Source: Nemertoderma westbladi | Lineage: Eukaryota; Xenacoelomorpha; Nemertodermatida; Nemertodermatidae | Length of the DNA: 64,000 nucleotides | NCBI GenBank assembly: GCA_032718475.1 | Contig: JAUCBJ010004237.1 | Location: forward strand, 1-64,000 | Direction: 5' to 3' | Part shown: one piece after another, positions 40,227 through 52,023 of the stretch | How the letters are laid out: each line of letters starts with the position of its first letter | How positions within the stretch are numbered: the stretch's first letter is position 1 | The notes under the pieces: generated by a model | Database searches by the model: none | Told to the model about the DNA's origin: nothing | The model's input: the letters and a program-made list of their open reading frames with translations, nothing else | Translations under genes and position numbers: made by a program

Positions 40227-41579
40227 TAGGGTAGATCGAAAAACACTTTTTCGAAATTTTGATTTTCTGTATGAAAACTATTTGAGAAATTTATCAAAAC
40301 GATGTAAACGCAAAACGAAAAATAATTTCGTGCCCATTTGACCCCAGCACATCTAAAGTGAAAAGTTAAATTTTTTAATTTTTTTTTAAATTTTTAAAAT
40401 TTTTGCAAAATTTTAAGTTATTTTTTTATTTATTTACTGATAGTTCAAAATGTTAATAGAATCTTAAATACTAACAGAAAAAAAGAAATTTGGTAATATT
40501 ATATATTTTAACCCCAGCACATAGGTCTTGTAGTCAGGTATTATTTTGACGCAAATAGATTATTACTAAAATTCTCTTGGCTAGAAGATTCGATTTTATA
40601 ACCAATGCGTTTTATGTTGTTTAAATTCAACACAGCAACAATTTAGTTCCATAAAATTTAAATTATAATTGGCACATTTCAACTCATTCAAATTAAAAAT
40701 GTCACAATTTGACAGAATTTAAAAAATTTAAAAAATATAAATTCATTTCAATTATGAACCATAAGCTTTCAACTGCATCGCTCTATGACATAGAGTGGAA
40801 ACTTCTAAGTCCATTCCCAAGTAATTAATAACAAATTTATGAGTACAAAGAAACATGTATGTGAAGCATTTAATAATTACAAGGCTACACACTACACAAA
40901 TTACAACCACGTTGTAAGGCATCACTAAACATGTGGCTCGCCCCAATATGTCTATACTACAGTATTTAAGTTTACAGAGATGTTGACCTCTGCCTAAAAA
41001 TTATATCAGTTTTTACTTTCAGTTTAGTACGTTTTATGGTTTACTTTTTTTAGGAAATTTACAACTTAACACATATAAACTTTATACAGTATACGTATTA
41101 TCAGCTGCTTTTAGCAAGTTTTAAAGTATTTTTTACTTGTAAATTTTGGCATTTCACGTCGAGAAGCTAGTAGGGTTCGAATGTACCCATCTCTGCATTG
41201 TTTGCAAACTACATGTTTAGATGCAATAGAGACACATTGCACCAACTCTGGGAGTGGCAAGGGAATCTCCATGTAATGGGACCCTCTTGTAATAGTTCAT
41301 AAAGTTTAGGTAATGCTATCTTGCAGATCAGTGGTGGTTGCAATAGGTCACTGTTACTCTACTAGATCGTCCATTGTATTTTCTTGGAAGGTCAATTTTA
41401 GGTTTTTGAAAACTCTCAGCTTACTTATTTCAGCTAGATTATTGACTCGCACTTTACGTATTAAATCGTATGCTTATATTCTAGTGACCAATACATCACT
41501 TGACATCATATTAAGGATAACATTCTCAACATGTGCATAATAGACACCTTCTTGGAGAACTGGGAAGATAACCATCTTT

Positions 41580-41891
41580 TCATTTTTTTTTCATATTAAA
41601 CCAAACTGGCACATAAATGTGAATGACAAAGAAGGAGAGACGTTGGAGAGCATTAGAAGGTTCGCTTACAGTGACATAATGACGCAATATTCTTGAAGAC
41701 GTTGTGAGCCATCTGGAATGATTGACAGGACCAGGTTTCATATTAACTAACTTTTCGCCAATTTCTCCACTCATTACAGCTTTACACATATCTAGAAGGT
41801 ACTTCTGGTCGTTTGAAAGTTCGCCACAAATTGGATAAGGAATTGCGGATTGGGGATTGGAACAAATGGAACAGGTTTTACCGAGTGGCAT
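41580..41891 (-). pseudogene. Transposase C-terminal part
   Basis: Minus-strand frame reading ELSNDQKYLLDMCKAVMSGE, then PGPVNHSRWLTTSSRILRHY and HIYVPVWFNMK. The HSRWLTT...RILR segment, followed by a WF-containing end, is a pattern I associate with transposases of invertebrate DNA elements. It is the downstream part of the gene whose upstream parts lie at 43546-44779; the LINE at about 42010-43200 sits between them. Confidence 0.6.
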
Positions 41892-42009
41892 TCTTGTATC
41901 TTTTTACCAATTGCGCCGGAAAATTAGTTGACACCAGTTGTAGGTCCATCTAGTTTACACATTAAATGGCGGAAAGGGAGTTCATTTAGATGGAGCAAAC
42001 ATATTGCAC

Positions 42010-43200
42010 GTTGTATATATATATATTAAAATCCGGGATGGCCCCGGTGCTATAATAATATCCATTCAAAATTGGCATTATAAATTAAAATTTACATTAA
42101 CATTTCTTTTAGTACTGATAGTCGTGCAAAAGTGTTTAAGTTATATTTATTTAAAATATCAATACAATAAATAGATAAAAACTCCTCTTTGTGAGACATA
42201 AGATCATTACATGTTTTCTTAACTTTGTTGCCACATTGTTTGGTAGAATAACTTGACACAGCTAGGGACAATAAGTTAGGTAACTCGTATTCCCATGACG
42301 AAATTTTATAAGAAGAGAACATGTCTATGGTAGACCCAATACAATGATCACAGAGGATATTCGTGAAGAGCCATGTTATCTTAGAATTTCCGGTATTGAA
42401 TATCCGATGGATGAAATTGAATTGTTGTAGCCTTAGTAGCACCTCTATATTCAAGTCAAACAACTTATATAACATATAGTTTGATATCTTGTTGTCTAAA
42501 TGTAGAATCGAGCGCATAGCCTTTCTTATCTGTTTCGCAATAACATCAATGTTATTAGAAGATAGACTTGCTGCTCCATAGATAATACTTGGGATACAAA
42601 TCACATTCCATATCAGTTTGGTTATTTTTAAGGGGACATCGGTAATTGAAAACCCATTCCGGGTCATTTGAGCTGCATTACCCCAAATCTTCCCATTTAG
42701 AAAAGAAAACATTGATGCTTGATCGCAAGGAATAGGCAATCCCATATACTTGCATACTAGCGTTGATGTAATTGTCTCCCCATTGAAAACTATATTGTCG
42801 TCTAATATGGCCTTCCCCTTGGTATCTAGCGAAATAAAATGACACTTTGTTATATTTAGCTGCAAGTCGTGTTCTTGAAAATAGTTCGATGATATGTTCA
42901 GCAGATTTATGAGGTCTATTTTCATGTTCGAAATTAATATTATGTCATCAGCATAATTTACTACTGCAAATGAATGTTGCCCTATATGAACACCCAAGCC
43001 GCTTTGTTCCATCTCATCAATAAGGTCTTTCAAGTAGAAATTGAATAAAAGAGGAGATAGGATTCCCCCTTGACGTACACCTTTCTGAATAGGGATTGAA
43101 GTTTTAATTCTATGACCGTCAGCTGTTATAAATGCTTTGGATTGGGAGTAGAAAGAATCTAAAGCATCGATAATATTGGGATTTAACTCAGTCTTTCTTC
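42010..43200 (-). pseudogene. 5'-truncated LINE reverse transcriptase inside the transposase gene
   Basis: The minus strand reads GVRQGGILSPLLFNFYL (about 43070), then FAVVNYADDIILIS with the catalytic YADD box, LNITKCHFISLD, and a C-terminal domain (VLLRLQQFNFIHRIF). The main frame, 43033-42092, is open. The 3' end at about 42010-42030 is a short (TA)n run. It belongs to a different LINE family from the one at 24651. It splits the surrounding transposase gene. Confidence 0.85.
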
Positions 43201-43239
43201 TGTTTAAATTACTTAATAATTTATAAATAAATAATTATT

Positions 43240-43400
43240 AATAAAAATTATTATTTATTACATAGGAAAAAAGTAGAACTTTTTTTCACTATTCTCGGGG
43301 CATTTTATTTGCTGAGCGCCAGCGAAAAAATAAAAAATAAAATGTTCTACAGTACGTTTTTTTCCCATGTATTACGTAATTTTATTCTTAAATTGGTATT
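43240..43400. repeat. Small inverted-repeat element (possible MITE)
   Basis: ttacataggaaaaaagtaga near 43257 is mirrored by tacgtttttttcccatgtaa-like sequence near 43352-43376, enclosing ~100 bp that includes another short AAAATAAA-rich stretch. No coding capacity. Confidence 0.5.
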
Positions 43401-43545
43401 TTTTTTATGCTTAATTCTTTAATAAAACATACAGTGGTATAGTGTTACAAAATAAAATGAACAGTAGTAAAATCAATGCCATCCTATTCGAGCGAAAAGG
43501 TAACAATTTAAGAATAAAATATATTATTAATTATTGAATTTTAGA

Positions 43546-44779
43546 TTAATGACTGCATTTTTTTAAATTTTTAATAATAAAAAAGTTTTCAAATAAAATA
43601 AAAACAAATAATAGAACCGGGATGCAAAAAATCTGCCCATGTGGGTAGTCTACCATATAACCTGCTACTCTACTGTAATATAGGGTAGACTTACCAACTT
43701 CTAGCTTCTTTAGAGAAATTTCTCTGGATTCAAAATACTCGAGAATAGATGATGTTATACACATAGACTTTCCGGAGTCTGGAGTAATGTGACCTATATA
43801 ATTGGACCCAGGTTCATCCAAAAGAACAATGTGTTCTTCTTTTATGAATCGACCCCTAGTTGCTAGTGTTACATCTCGCCTACCATCAAAATAAATTCCA
43901 GCTGGTTCTGTAATCTTTGATTCATTTTGTATATGTTCCCTAAACTTCTTCCGCTGGCGTCTTATTTTGTTCCGGTCCACAACTGGTGAAACTATACCCT
44001 CAACGCTGGTGTCCTGCAATGTGGCAGAACATATGGCAGCAGCAGCAGTGTCACTTAGTTGAATCTATCAGACAGTTTTGCAATGGGGGGATATTGAGCT
44101 CGGTTTTGCCGATTGATTGAAGGACGAACTGATGGCCGTGGTTTATATGTTGTATCACGTCGATCATCATCAACAATACTCTCTGGGGAGTCACCAAAGT
44201 CTAAGGAATGTAAAACTTCAGTTATGGAAGCAGATTCCTCAAATTGTCGTTTTTGAGACAAACGAAGTCGCTGTGTTTTGGCAGCGTCCAATTTTGCTGA
44301 AATTATCATCTTCCTATGACTCCTTTGATCCTGGAGAAAAGCTCTTTCACATTCAGGAACTTTCCTCTCTATTGGACAATCACAGCCAGCATCACTAGAA
44401 CATTTACAGAGAGCTATATCAAATAATAACGAAAGTTTGTTTTCATAAGTTTGGAACTGAGAAACAATTTTCTCATTTAATCGTCGATTAGTTGGGATTT
44501 TCTTTAGTTTTTTACTTATATTGAAAAATCCTTGATTCGGGTACCTAGTTGTGTTACAGATGAAACAGCTGGTATTCCTAATTTATTCCAGATTCCTATT
44601 ACAGTATTGGCACAACTTCTTGCTTCTTCATCAGTATTTGACATGCCTGTCTGCTTCTGCTCACGGAGAAAAAGTAGGTGCTTCATGCATTCTAAGGCCG
44701 TGGGAAGTTCGTTAGCTGTATCCAGATCTAATTTTTGGGAAGTTCCAAAAAACTCATAATTCCCCTTAGAGCGTAACAT
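43546..44779 (-). pseudogene. Transposase N-terminal and central parts (unassigned superfamily)
   Basis: Three minus-strand pieces. 44779-44516 contains EEARSCANTVIGIWNKLGIP. 44309-44055 is a Ser/Arg/Gln-rich linker (RLRLSQKRQFEESASI). 44019-43546 contains NKIRRQRKKFREHI, IYFDGRRDVTLATR, KEEHIVLLDEPGSNYIGHIT and GKSMCITSSILEYF. The FDGR Asp and the following EEH look like catalytic-core features of a DDE-type transposase. The expected continuation is cut by other insertions and resumes at 41891. This is the gene of the TIR element 40227-45706. It could be spliced, but insertions and frame breaks suggest decay. Confidence 0.6.
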
Positions 44780-45214
44780 TATCTAAAACTATAGGCTACG
44801 ACTCCTGCCAAGCTGACAGGAATACAGATCTATTATTACCTAAAGGCTTAAAAAGTAGGCCTTTAATGGACGTCTAGCTAGTAGAATAGAGCTAGGCCCT
44901 ACTGTATACATGAAACAGGTACTAATAATACTTCCAGCTGATATGAGATGCACTAAGCTTAGGGCCTATAGTAGCCCTTCACTATGCTAAGCATAAGCCA
45001 TACAATATACAGTACTGCATAACTTTACCGGTACTGATGTGGTAGGTAAGCCTACCGAAATTGGTTTCAGTATTAGACTAGCTAAATCGAGTTAAAGTTA
45101 GTTCAGTACTAAGAAGTTCAAGAATACGGACCAAGAACATTATGGTTCAGATTAAAATTTAAAACTCCCTCCAAAATATCCGATTAAAGAATAAAGATGT
45201 TTGTTATCAATTTC
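44780..45214. other. Non-coding DNA inside the TIR element
   Basis: Upstream side of the transposase gene. It contains TAGGCCTA-type and ACCGGTAC-type short motifs and no ORF, and may hold the promoter. Confidence 0.4.
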
Positions 45215-45714
45215 ATGTAATTGAGTTTGAATTTAATGAAACAAAATGTGAGATTTTTAATATGAACGAGTTGAAATGTAACCCACTGAAAATTTATTTA
45301 AATTTTGTTTATGGTGTTTGTAAAAAACTAATCTTCTAGGAGAATTTTAGTAATAATCTACATTTGCATTAAAATGATACACCTGACTACAAGACCTATG
45401 TGCTGGGGTTATAATATATAATATTACCAAATTTCTTTTTTAGAAATGTTTTGTTTCGGTATTTAAGATTCTATTAACATTTTGAACTATCAGAAAATAA
45501 AAAAAAAATAACTTAAATTTTTCAAAAATTTTCAAAATTTAAAAAAAAATAAAAAAATTTAAATTTTCACTTTAGATGTGCTGGGGTCAAATGGGCACGA
45601 AATTATTTTTCGTTTTCCGTTTACATCGTTTTGATAAATTTCTCAAATAGTTTTCATACAGAAAATCACAATTTCGAAAAAAAGTGTTTTTCGATCTACT
45701 ACCCTATTCCTCAT

Positions 45715-46790
45715 GGACCTCCTAAGCCACTAAATAAACCAATAGCTAACCCAACATTACACCATCTCTTGCCACAAATGTCTTTGTACCTGATAATGTT
45801 ACTCTGAATGAAGAGAACAATTTTAAGCTATTCCACGTGAGCTGCGCAGGATACTTCGACATAGTGGACCAAACTTATGGTCAAATAGTTATCGACAATA
45901 GAGATTTTGCTCGATCTGTTTGTCCTGAATTATTTCGATATTACGCAACAGGGGTGTTATGGCTTCGTATTATCGAAAATAAATCTAAGCTCGGAACACC
46001 ACACTAACTGACGCTGAACACGAAATTAAATATTTAAACGCGAATCAGGTCCTTAATGTTACAGAGCCATTACACCTTTATCTATGCGAGATAGGCCTAA
46101 CAACAACCTCAAATGGCGAGAGGTTCTATCCAACTTTTCCCGAACTACCGACAATTCCAGTTGGAAATCAGGGTGGATACTTTGGACAAATTACCATTGC
46201 ATCACACACAGTCTATGAGGAAATACCATGTTTAGGCATCGTCGTGGAGGCATGCAGACACACTACAGTCGAAGCAGATATTGTCTACCATTCTGTGCTA
46301 AACACACAGCAAAATGTAGTAAATCGTAACCTGCTAGGCTATGGCCCGTTGAGTCAACGCAGATCAGGGGTTTTATCTCTCCTGACAGCTTTGGATATCA
46401 CCATCGATCGGTTCCCCGAAGATGTTCCTAATACTGCATTTAACCTTAGTGTAATGCGTGAATTATAAGATCATCTGTTGCAGGTCCAAACATTCAAGAT
46501 ATCCCCAATTTAATTCGCTACATTAACTTGTATTGGAGGAATATCTCAAACGCTGATCTGCCATACCAGAAACGTCAATCCACCACCAACTCTGGCAAAA
46601 CATTCCGACATATATATATTGTTACTGTCCAGAGACACTCAGACAACAGTAGGTGTAGCTATGACGTTCCTATTCCAATATAGGAGACCAGGAACCAATG
46701 CCATGATACCAACATGGGCATGTCTTACTCCTACACACGAACACCCTTACCCTGTATGTAAACGCCACTAAGTTAAAACCTGGTGGTTTT
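45715..46790 (+). pseudogene. Unassigned decayed gene (possible structural protein of an endogenous virus)
   Basis: Continues the frame begun at 40137, then shifts. Readable blocks are FDIVDQTYGQIVIDNRDFA, CPELFRYYATGVLWLRIIE, EPLHLYLCEIG, VGNQGGYFGQI and, in 46244-46468, VVEACRHTT, GYGPLSQRRSG and FPEDVPNTAFNLSVMREL. A later block (46660-46790) reads MTFLFQYRRPGTNA. Several stops and frame changes occur. The length (over 350 codons), lack of recognisable catalytic motifs and strand-rich pattern suggest a structural or capsid-like protein, but I could not place it in a family. The 8-bp-TSD transposon inserted near its start. Confidence 0.45.
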
Positions 46791-47100
46791 CCCTCAATAT
46801 CCGGAACAGTAGTTTTGTGTCATATGACACAAAACACACTGGTTAGGATCCTGCACCAACTCAGATCCCGTCACAGTCAAAACCATCGACATGAGTTAGT
46901 AAACCTACGAGTTAACCAGGACAGGAAAACTATGATGCCAATGACACGCAAACAGCACCAACGAGATGAGCAAACCAGGAGAGACTCCCCAGAGTTCTGA
47001 GAAGGGAGGGAGTTAGCCGTATACTCCCAGTGACAGCGTTCGTACTAGTGACAGCGATGTCAATTATGAAAAGGATGGTTCAATCAGTGGTGACAGCAAG
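46791..47100 (+). other. Decayed polar coding-like stretch
   Basis: A short open frame (46815-47000) is rich in Arg, Gln and His (HQLRSRHSQNHRHELVN). It could be the tail of the preceding pseudogene or chance. Nothing else recognised. Confidence 0.3.
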
Positions 47101-47124
47101 GAGGATGATGTTATTGATATCAAC

Positions 47125-47300
47125 AAATGTAGAAAATGTCTCATACAATTCTGGCCCTCTGATATCAAAAAATTGTTGGATGTGATTCATGTGACAGGTG
47201 GTATCATAAATCCTGCACTGCTGCGTTTGCGTGGGTCGATACAGAAGCAAACATTGACAATATTGTCTTCAACTTTATATATTATCATGAGTTCAATTAA
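47125..47300 (+). pseudogene. PHD-finger remnant
   Basis: One frame reads INKCRKCLIQFW. After a one-base shift the next reads GCDSCDRWYHKSCTAAFAW, then ANIDNIVFNF and a stop at TAA 47297-47299. Cys-x2-Cys, Cys-x2-Cys and His-x2-Cys are spaced as in the zinc-ligand series of a PHD finger. It is frameshifted, so not functional. A HECT remnant lies 470 bp downstream; the pair recalls PHD-plus-HECT ubiquitin ligases of the G2E3 type. Confidence 0.55.
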
Positions 47301-47766
47301 CAATTTGGTCAATTGAATTGCAGAGGAAACATACTCACCCGCATAGGGCCTTTTTTAATTGAATGACTTGAATCGCATTTTAATTGATATTAATAGGGTG
47401 TTGGATAGTTTCAAATTTGAAAAAAACTTACTGGAATCGCTTTGTGTTTAGAGTTGAAATCAGTAGGCCTAGGCCAGCACTTCTAACCTATGTAATATGT
47501 TGGTACTGTATATCCAATTCATGCAATATTTGTAGATATTTACTTATTTTGCGGCTTTAATACTGTTAATATACTGTTATCTTCATTGCAATATGTAGGA
47601 ATTAAGCTGTTATTGTTCAGTTTTTTTGGGCTGTTTTTTTTAAAACCTTGTCTGTGGGCCAATGTTGTAATGAGCTACTACTGTAGTACATTATCCATGA
47701 TGGTTATTTGGTAGTTAGTATCACATTGAACGGCAAACGTGTTACGTTTCGAGCCTTCAGTAGAAC

Positions 47767-47932
47767 TTTGATCCCTGGGTTGTGGTGAACATCTGTTTTG
47801 ATGGCGAGTTCGGTATCGATGAAGGTGGTCCTCGTCATGAATTTCTAAGATCAATGATGCACGCCATTAAAAAACTGCCTATATTCTATGGAGAAGATAA
47901 TTCTATGATGCTTGCACATTAGCTAACACGTG
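47767..47932 (+). pseudogene. HECT-domain (E3 ubiquitin ligase) remnant
   Basis: The 54-codon frame reads FDPWVVVNICFDGEFGIDEG, then GGPRHEFLRSMMHAIKKLPI and a TAG at 47930-47932. V-x-F-x-GE-x-GIDEGGPRxEF is the signature of the N-lobe of HECT ubiquitin ligases. No catalytic-Cys C-lobe follows. It could be a single old exon or part of a captured gene in a mobile element. Confidence 0.7.
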
Positions 47933-48490
47933 CAAACGTGTTGAGTAACATGTGTGAACGTATTAGTGTTATATACGTGTTATATATAAAAAATATTTCT
48001 TCACAAATGACAAATGTCCCTTTAGGGGCTCCGTACCTACCTACTGCTACTGCACTGAATACAAATACTTCCGTACCTACCTACCGCTGCTGCACTGAAT
48101 ACAAATACTTCATGTGATTTGCGTGATTTTATGATAAAAATTGAAACATTAGATGATGTCTGAATAAATTGTCTGTGTTGTAAATAGTAAAATACATTTT
48201 GTCATTGCTTCGCATTTGTGTAAATAGAGCCAAAAATTAATTTTTCAAAAATTAACTTTATTCAATGTCAAAATATAGGTCGAATTTTTGACACTTTGGG
48301 TTAATTTTGTTCTAAAATTATTTTTACAGATGCTAATAGATGAGTTTGAATATTATGTTCCTAAAAAAATTAACAAATTTTCATATGAATTGGTGGTGGA
48401 GCACCCCTTTTTAAGCTGGTTTATTTGAATTCATATGATGAATTCCTGTTATGCAGATACGCAATCTCCTGGAGAGGATGATTACGTGCA
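47933..48490. repeat. Non-coding region with a 36-bp tandem duplication
   Basis: cgtacctacctactgctact and its continuation to aatacttc occurs twice in tandem at about 48034-48110. Otherwise AT-rich, with no gene recognised. Confidence 0.6.
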
Positions 48491-50981
48491 ATTAAAAGAT
48501 AAAACAAATGAAGGACTGTCAGCCACAGGTATGAAAAATAGTAGGTAATTAGGCCTAGCAGACGTTTCGAAAGCCAATGGCTATCTTTATCAATGCTAAA
48601 TTTTAAAAAAGTATTAATTATTGGGCACTGGACAGCAAAGTTACCGGTATATAGGCCTAGCAGTATATACTATACAGTATACAAAAAATAGAACGCACAT
48701 ATACAGTAAAACTCAAATCTATTAACGGAAAAACATACAGTATAATGAAACTATAGTATAAACATGTATAAACTACCACTACAGACTACACACTACTGTA
48801 CGTACAACGCACATACACACACATTACACAATATAAAATAAGTGTACAAACAGAAAGCACATATTATACATTACAATAGAAATGTATAAATGGATAAAAC
48901 AAATATAGTAAAATATAAATGAATAAACAACTACAGCGTACATACAACAACTACAACTCACATATACACAGAATAATAATAAAGTATAAACCCTAAACGG
49001 TAGGCCTACACATATACAAAGCACATACCGTATAATATAAATGAATACACAGTACACAACTACAACGCACATATACAGTAAAATAATAAAGTATAAAGAT
49101 TTATACAGAACACATATACAAAGCACATACCTTATAATATAAATGAATACACAGTACACAACTACAACGTATATATACACGTTCGTGGGGCCTTCGCGCA
49201 GCACGAGGCCCAGTTATGAGATACAAATTAAAATTGAGCGACTGTATCACAAAATCAGGTTTTGAGAAATTTACCCACACCACCAATCAATCCAAGAAAG
49301 GGGGACATGACAGTACGTGTTCACCCCTTTTAATCTCTCCAGCCCCCACCCTTCCCAACCACCAATACATAACCGCGACATCTACCACCCACGGAAGGGT
49401 AGAACGAACTTATTTCCAATCGCACGTTCAATATGCAAAGCCAGGTGGTGTATAGGAATATAATCAACGCCGTACTCGTCTTAATTATTATAAGCGTCGT
49501 TGCGCTCGTCCTGTTTTGTATTTAAATATATTTCCTAAACGCAGACTGGCAATCTTTATAACTATGGATACGTGCAATATGCGAAACCAGGAATGGTTTA
49601 TAGGAATATAATCAATGCAGAACGCAGTACTAAATGCAGTCGATGCAGTAATGATATTCAAATAATTAATTTAATACCAGTACCCTCTGTTAATGCCTCA
49701 GTGTAAAAACTTAGACAATTCAACTACAAAGAAATCCCATCAAAAAATAATAAGCCCAATATTTATGAGGAAAAAACAAGTATGGATATAAATAAGTCTT
49801 CTGCAGTGGTAAAATGTTATTGACTGACATTTATTAAACGAGATCTGTCTAACACGGCAATAACACAATAATAGACTGAATAGTAGGGAATAGTAGGGAC
49901 TATAATAGAATGGAGTATGTGGATTACATCTGTATAATTTTTAAGTATAATTATTTAAATCTTATACTGTAAAACAATTAATTTCCTTTAAAAGGCAGGT
50001 TGAAAATGGTGTTTTCACCCTAATCAACTTAATTAACTAATTAACTGCTATTATCTTAGCTTCTCGAAGGCCACACGGAAATTCTACTTGGAAAATTTCT
50101 AAACAACATGTGTACCAAGTTTGGATAGATTTCATCAAAGATTGGCCGAGTTATTAACGTTTAAAATTGAACGCGACAGAACGACAGAACGACAGGTTGA
50201 TTAATGGTACCACTACGCTAAGGCTCACTCACTTTGTGGCTCGCCCCACAGTATAATATAAATGAATACACAGTACACAACAACTGCAACGTATATATAC
50301 AGTATAATAATAAGGTATAAACACTAAACATTACACATATACGGTATGTGCTTTGTATATGTGTTCTGTATAAATCTTTATACTTTATTATTTTACTGTA
50401 TATGTGCGTTGTAGTTGTGTACTTTGTATTCATTTATATTATACGGTATGTGCTTTGTATATGTGTAGGCCTACCGTTTAGGGTTTATACTTTATTATTA
50501 TTCTGTATATGTGAATTGTAGTTGTTGTATGTACGCTGTAGTTGTTTATTCATTTATATTTTACTATATTTGTTTTATCCATTTATACATTTCTATTGTA
50601 ATGTATAATATGTGCTTTCTGTTTGTACACTTATTTTATATTGTGTAATGTGTGTGTATGTGCGTTGTACGTACAGTAGTGTGTAGTCTGTAGTGGTAGT
50701 TTATACATGTTTATACTATAGTTTCATTATACTATATGTTTTTCCGTTAATAGATTTGAGTTTTACTGTATATGTGCGTTCTATTTTTTGTATACTGTAT
50801 AGTATATACTGCTAGGCCTATATACCGGTGACTTTGCTGTCCAGTGCCCAATAATTAATACTTTTTTAAAATTTAGCATTGATAAAGATAGCCATTGGCT
50901 TTCGAAACGTCTGCTAGGCCTAATTACCTACTATTTTTCATACCTGTGGCTGACAGTCCTTCATTTGTTTTATCTTTTAAT
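48491..50981. mobile_element. 2.5-kb fold-back element with ~730-bp inverted arms
   Basis: The outer ends attaaaagataaaac and gttttatcttttaat are complementary, and the arms (about 48491-49200 and 50250-50981) match closely, with (TATATG)-rich stretches. The ~1-kb centre has no clear gene but carries ggctcgcccca near 50240, a motif also present near 40930 and 56770. A 12-bp repeat attacgtgcaat at 48481-48492 and 51019-51030 may be a target duplication, though ~40 bp separate the right copy from the arm. Confidence 0.8.
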
Positions 50982-51330
50982 ATTTACTCGCCACATTCCC
51001 CACCATGATTTTTAATTCATTACGTGCAATATTTTGCGTATTTGTTTAAAATTAATACCAGGGGGGGTACACCATTTTGGTCCAAAATATGTCGAAATTT
51101 TTTTTATGGTCTATTATAATGCACCATTGAATGGTGTTTCCAAATCTGAAAACCGCTATTTAATAGCTCTTTTAGTTTTCAAGTTATGTAAATTTCCATT
51201 TAGGGAATCCTATTGAAATTACTATTACTATGTATAATGAAAGGTCGATTATCTCCAAATATTTTTTTCATGAAATTGTCAACTTCAAAACCGTACTACT
51301 TCTACAATTTTTGAGCAATTAGTCTGAAGG

Positions 51331-51396
51331 ATCGGCATGCTGCATTGCAGCTGCATTTTTATGAATGCTGTGCCGGTTTGTCAACAAAATTAGTCT
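51331..51396 (-). mobile_element. LINE 3'-end scrap
   Basis: The reverse complement of the 3' end seen at about 26565-26620 and at 31893-31950 (gcagctgcaatgcagcatgc). It is the third trace of this LINE family in the window. Confidence 0.75.
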
Positions 51397-51421
51397 CATT
51401 AACTCTGATTAACAATTAGTC

Positions 51422-51715
51422 TGAAACTTCCTGTGGGTGTCTAGATAGCCACCCTGCATAAAAGTATCAGACAACTTTTCGAAAGTTTTTGTTAATAAAA
51501 TTTAATACTATTTATAAAAAACCTAAAAATTAGCATAAATTTGCAGCGCCAGCTATTCTAACAATTTCTAACATTTAGTGTGAAACTTCCTGTGGGTGTC
51601 TAGATAGTCACCCTGCATAAAAGTATCAGACAACTTTTCGAAATTTTTTGTTAATAAAATTTAATACTATTTATAAAAAACCTAAAAATTAGCATAAATT
51701 TGCAGCGCCACCTAG
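51422..51715 (+). repeat. Two 159-bp tandem units
   Basis: tgaaacttcctgtgggtgtc begins units at 51422 and 51581. The shared ~135 bp is almost identical, followed by different ~24-bp ends. Confidence 0.85.
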
Positions 51716-52023
51716 CGGTGCGGAATTATTTTTACAAAATTTCGCCTGATAGTTATGTTGCCCCATCTTTGATCTATCATATAAATAACTTTCATGTGAT
51801 ACGGTTCAAAACTGTAAAAGCCTTAGGGTTTTAAGCGCAACCAAGTTTTTTTTTATTGTTAACTAGTATTAACTAATATTAAATAGCGAAATTTTTTTTT
51901 TCTGACCTGTCCTGTAGAATAGCACCTTAGGCACCTATATGCCATATTTTAGCCCAAACCAAACAATTTTGAAACGCTGAGAGTGATAATTCGAAGAGTT
52001 GTCCGAAAATGGTGTACCCCCCC

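Larger units (their letters stand above)
40227..45706 (-). mobile_element. DNA transposon with ~490-bp TIRs and 8-bp target duplication
   Basis: Ends are TAGGGTAGATCG on the left and the complement of TAGGGTAGTAGATCG on the right. An exact 8-bp duplication, ttcctcat, lies at 40219-40226 and 45707-45714. The inverted repeats run about 40227-40720 and 45215-45706 with moderate divergence. Inside is a minus-strand transposase gene in pieces, plus a LINE fragment. An 8-bp duplication occurs in hAT, P and related superfamilies; the long TIRs and the transposase motifs did not let me choose. Confidence 0.88.
51061..52023. mobile_element. Non-autonomous DNA element with GGGGGGGTACACCATTTT ends
   Basis: The left end GGGGGGGTACACCATTTT (51061-51078) is mirrored by AAAATGGTGTACCCCCCC (52006-52023). 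The 963-bp interior has no ORF of note. It includes a LINE 3'-end scrap (51331-51396) and two tandem 159-bp units (from 51422 and 51581). No clear target duplication was found. Confidence 0.75.

Noticed and set aside
41313-41540. 75-codon plus-strand ORF inside the TIR element
   Set aside because: Antisense to the transposase side, without motifs; likely chance.
48824-49204. 126-codon Tyr/Cys/Val-rich frame in the fold-back arm
   Set aside because: Encoded by TATATG/TACACA low-complexity sequence in the inverted repeat; not a credible protein.
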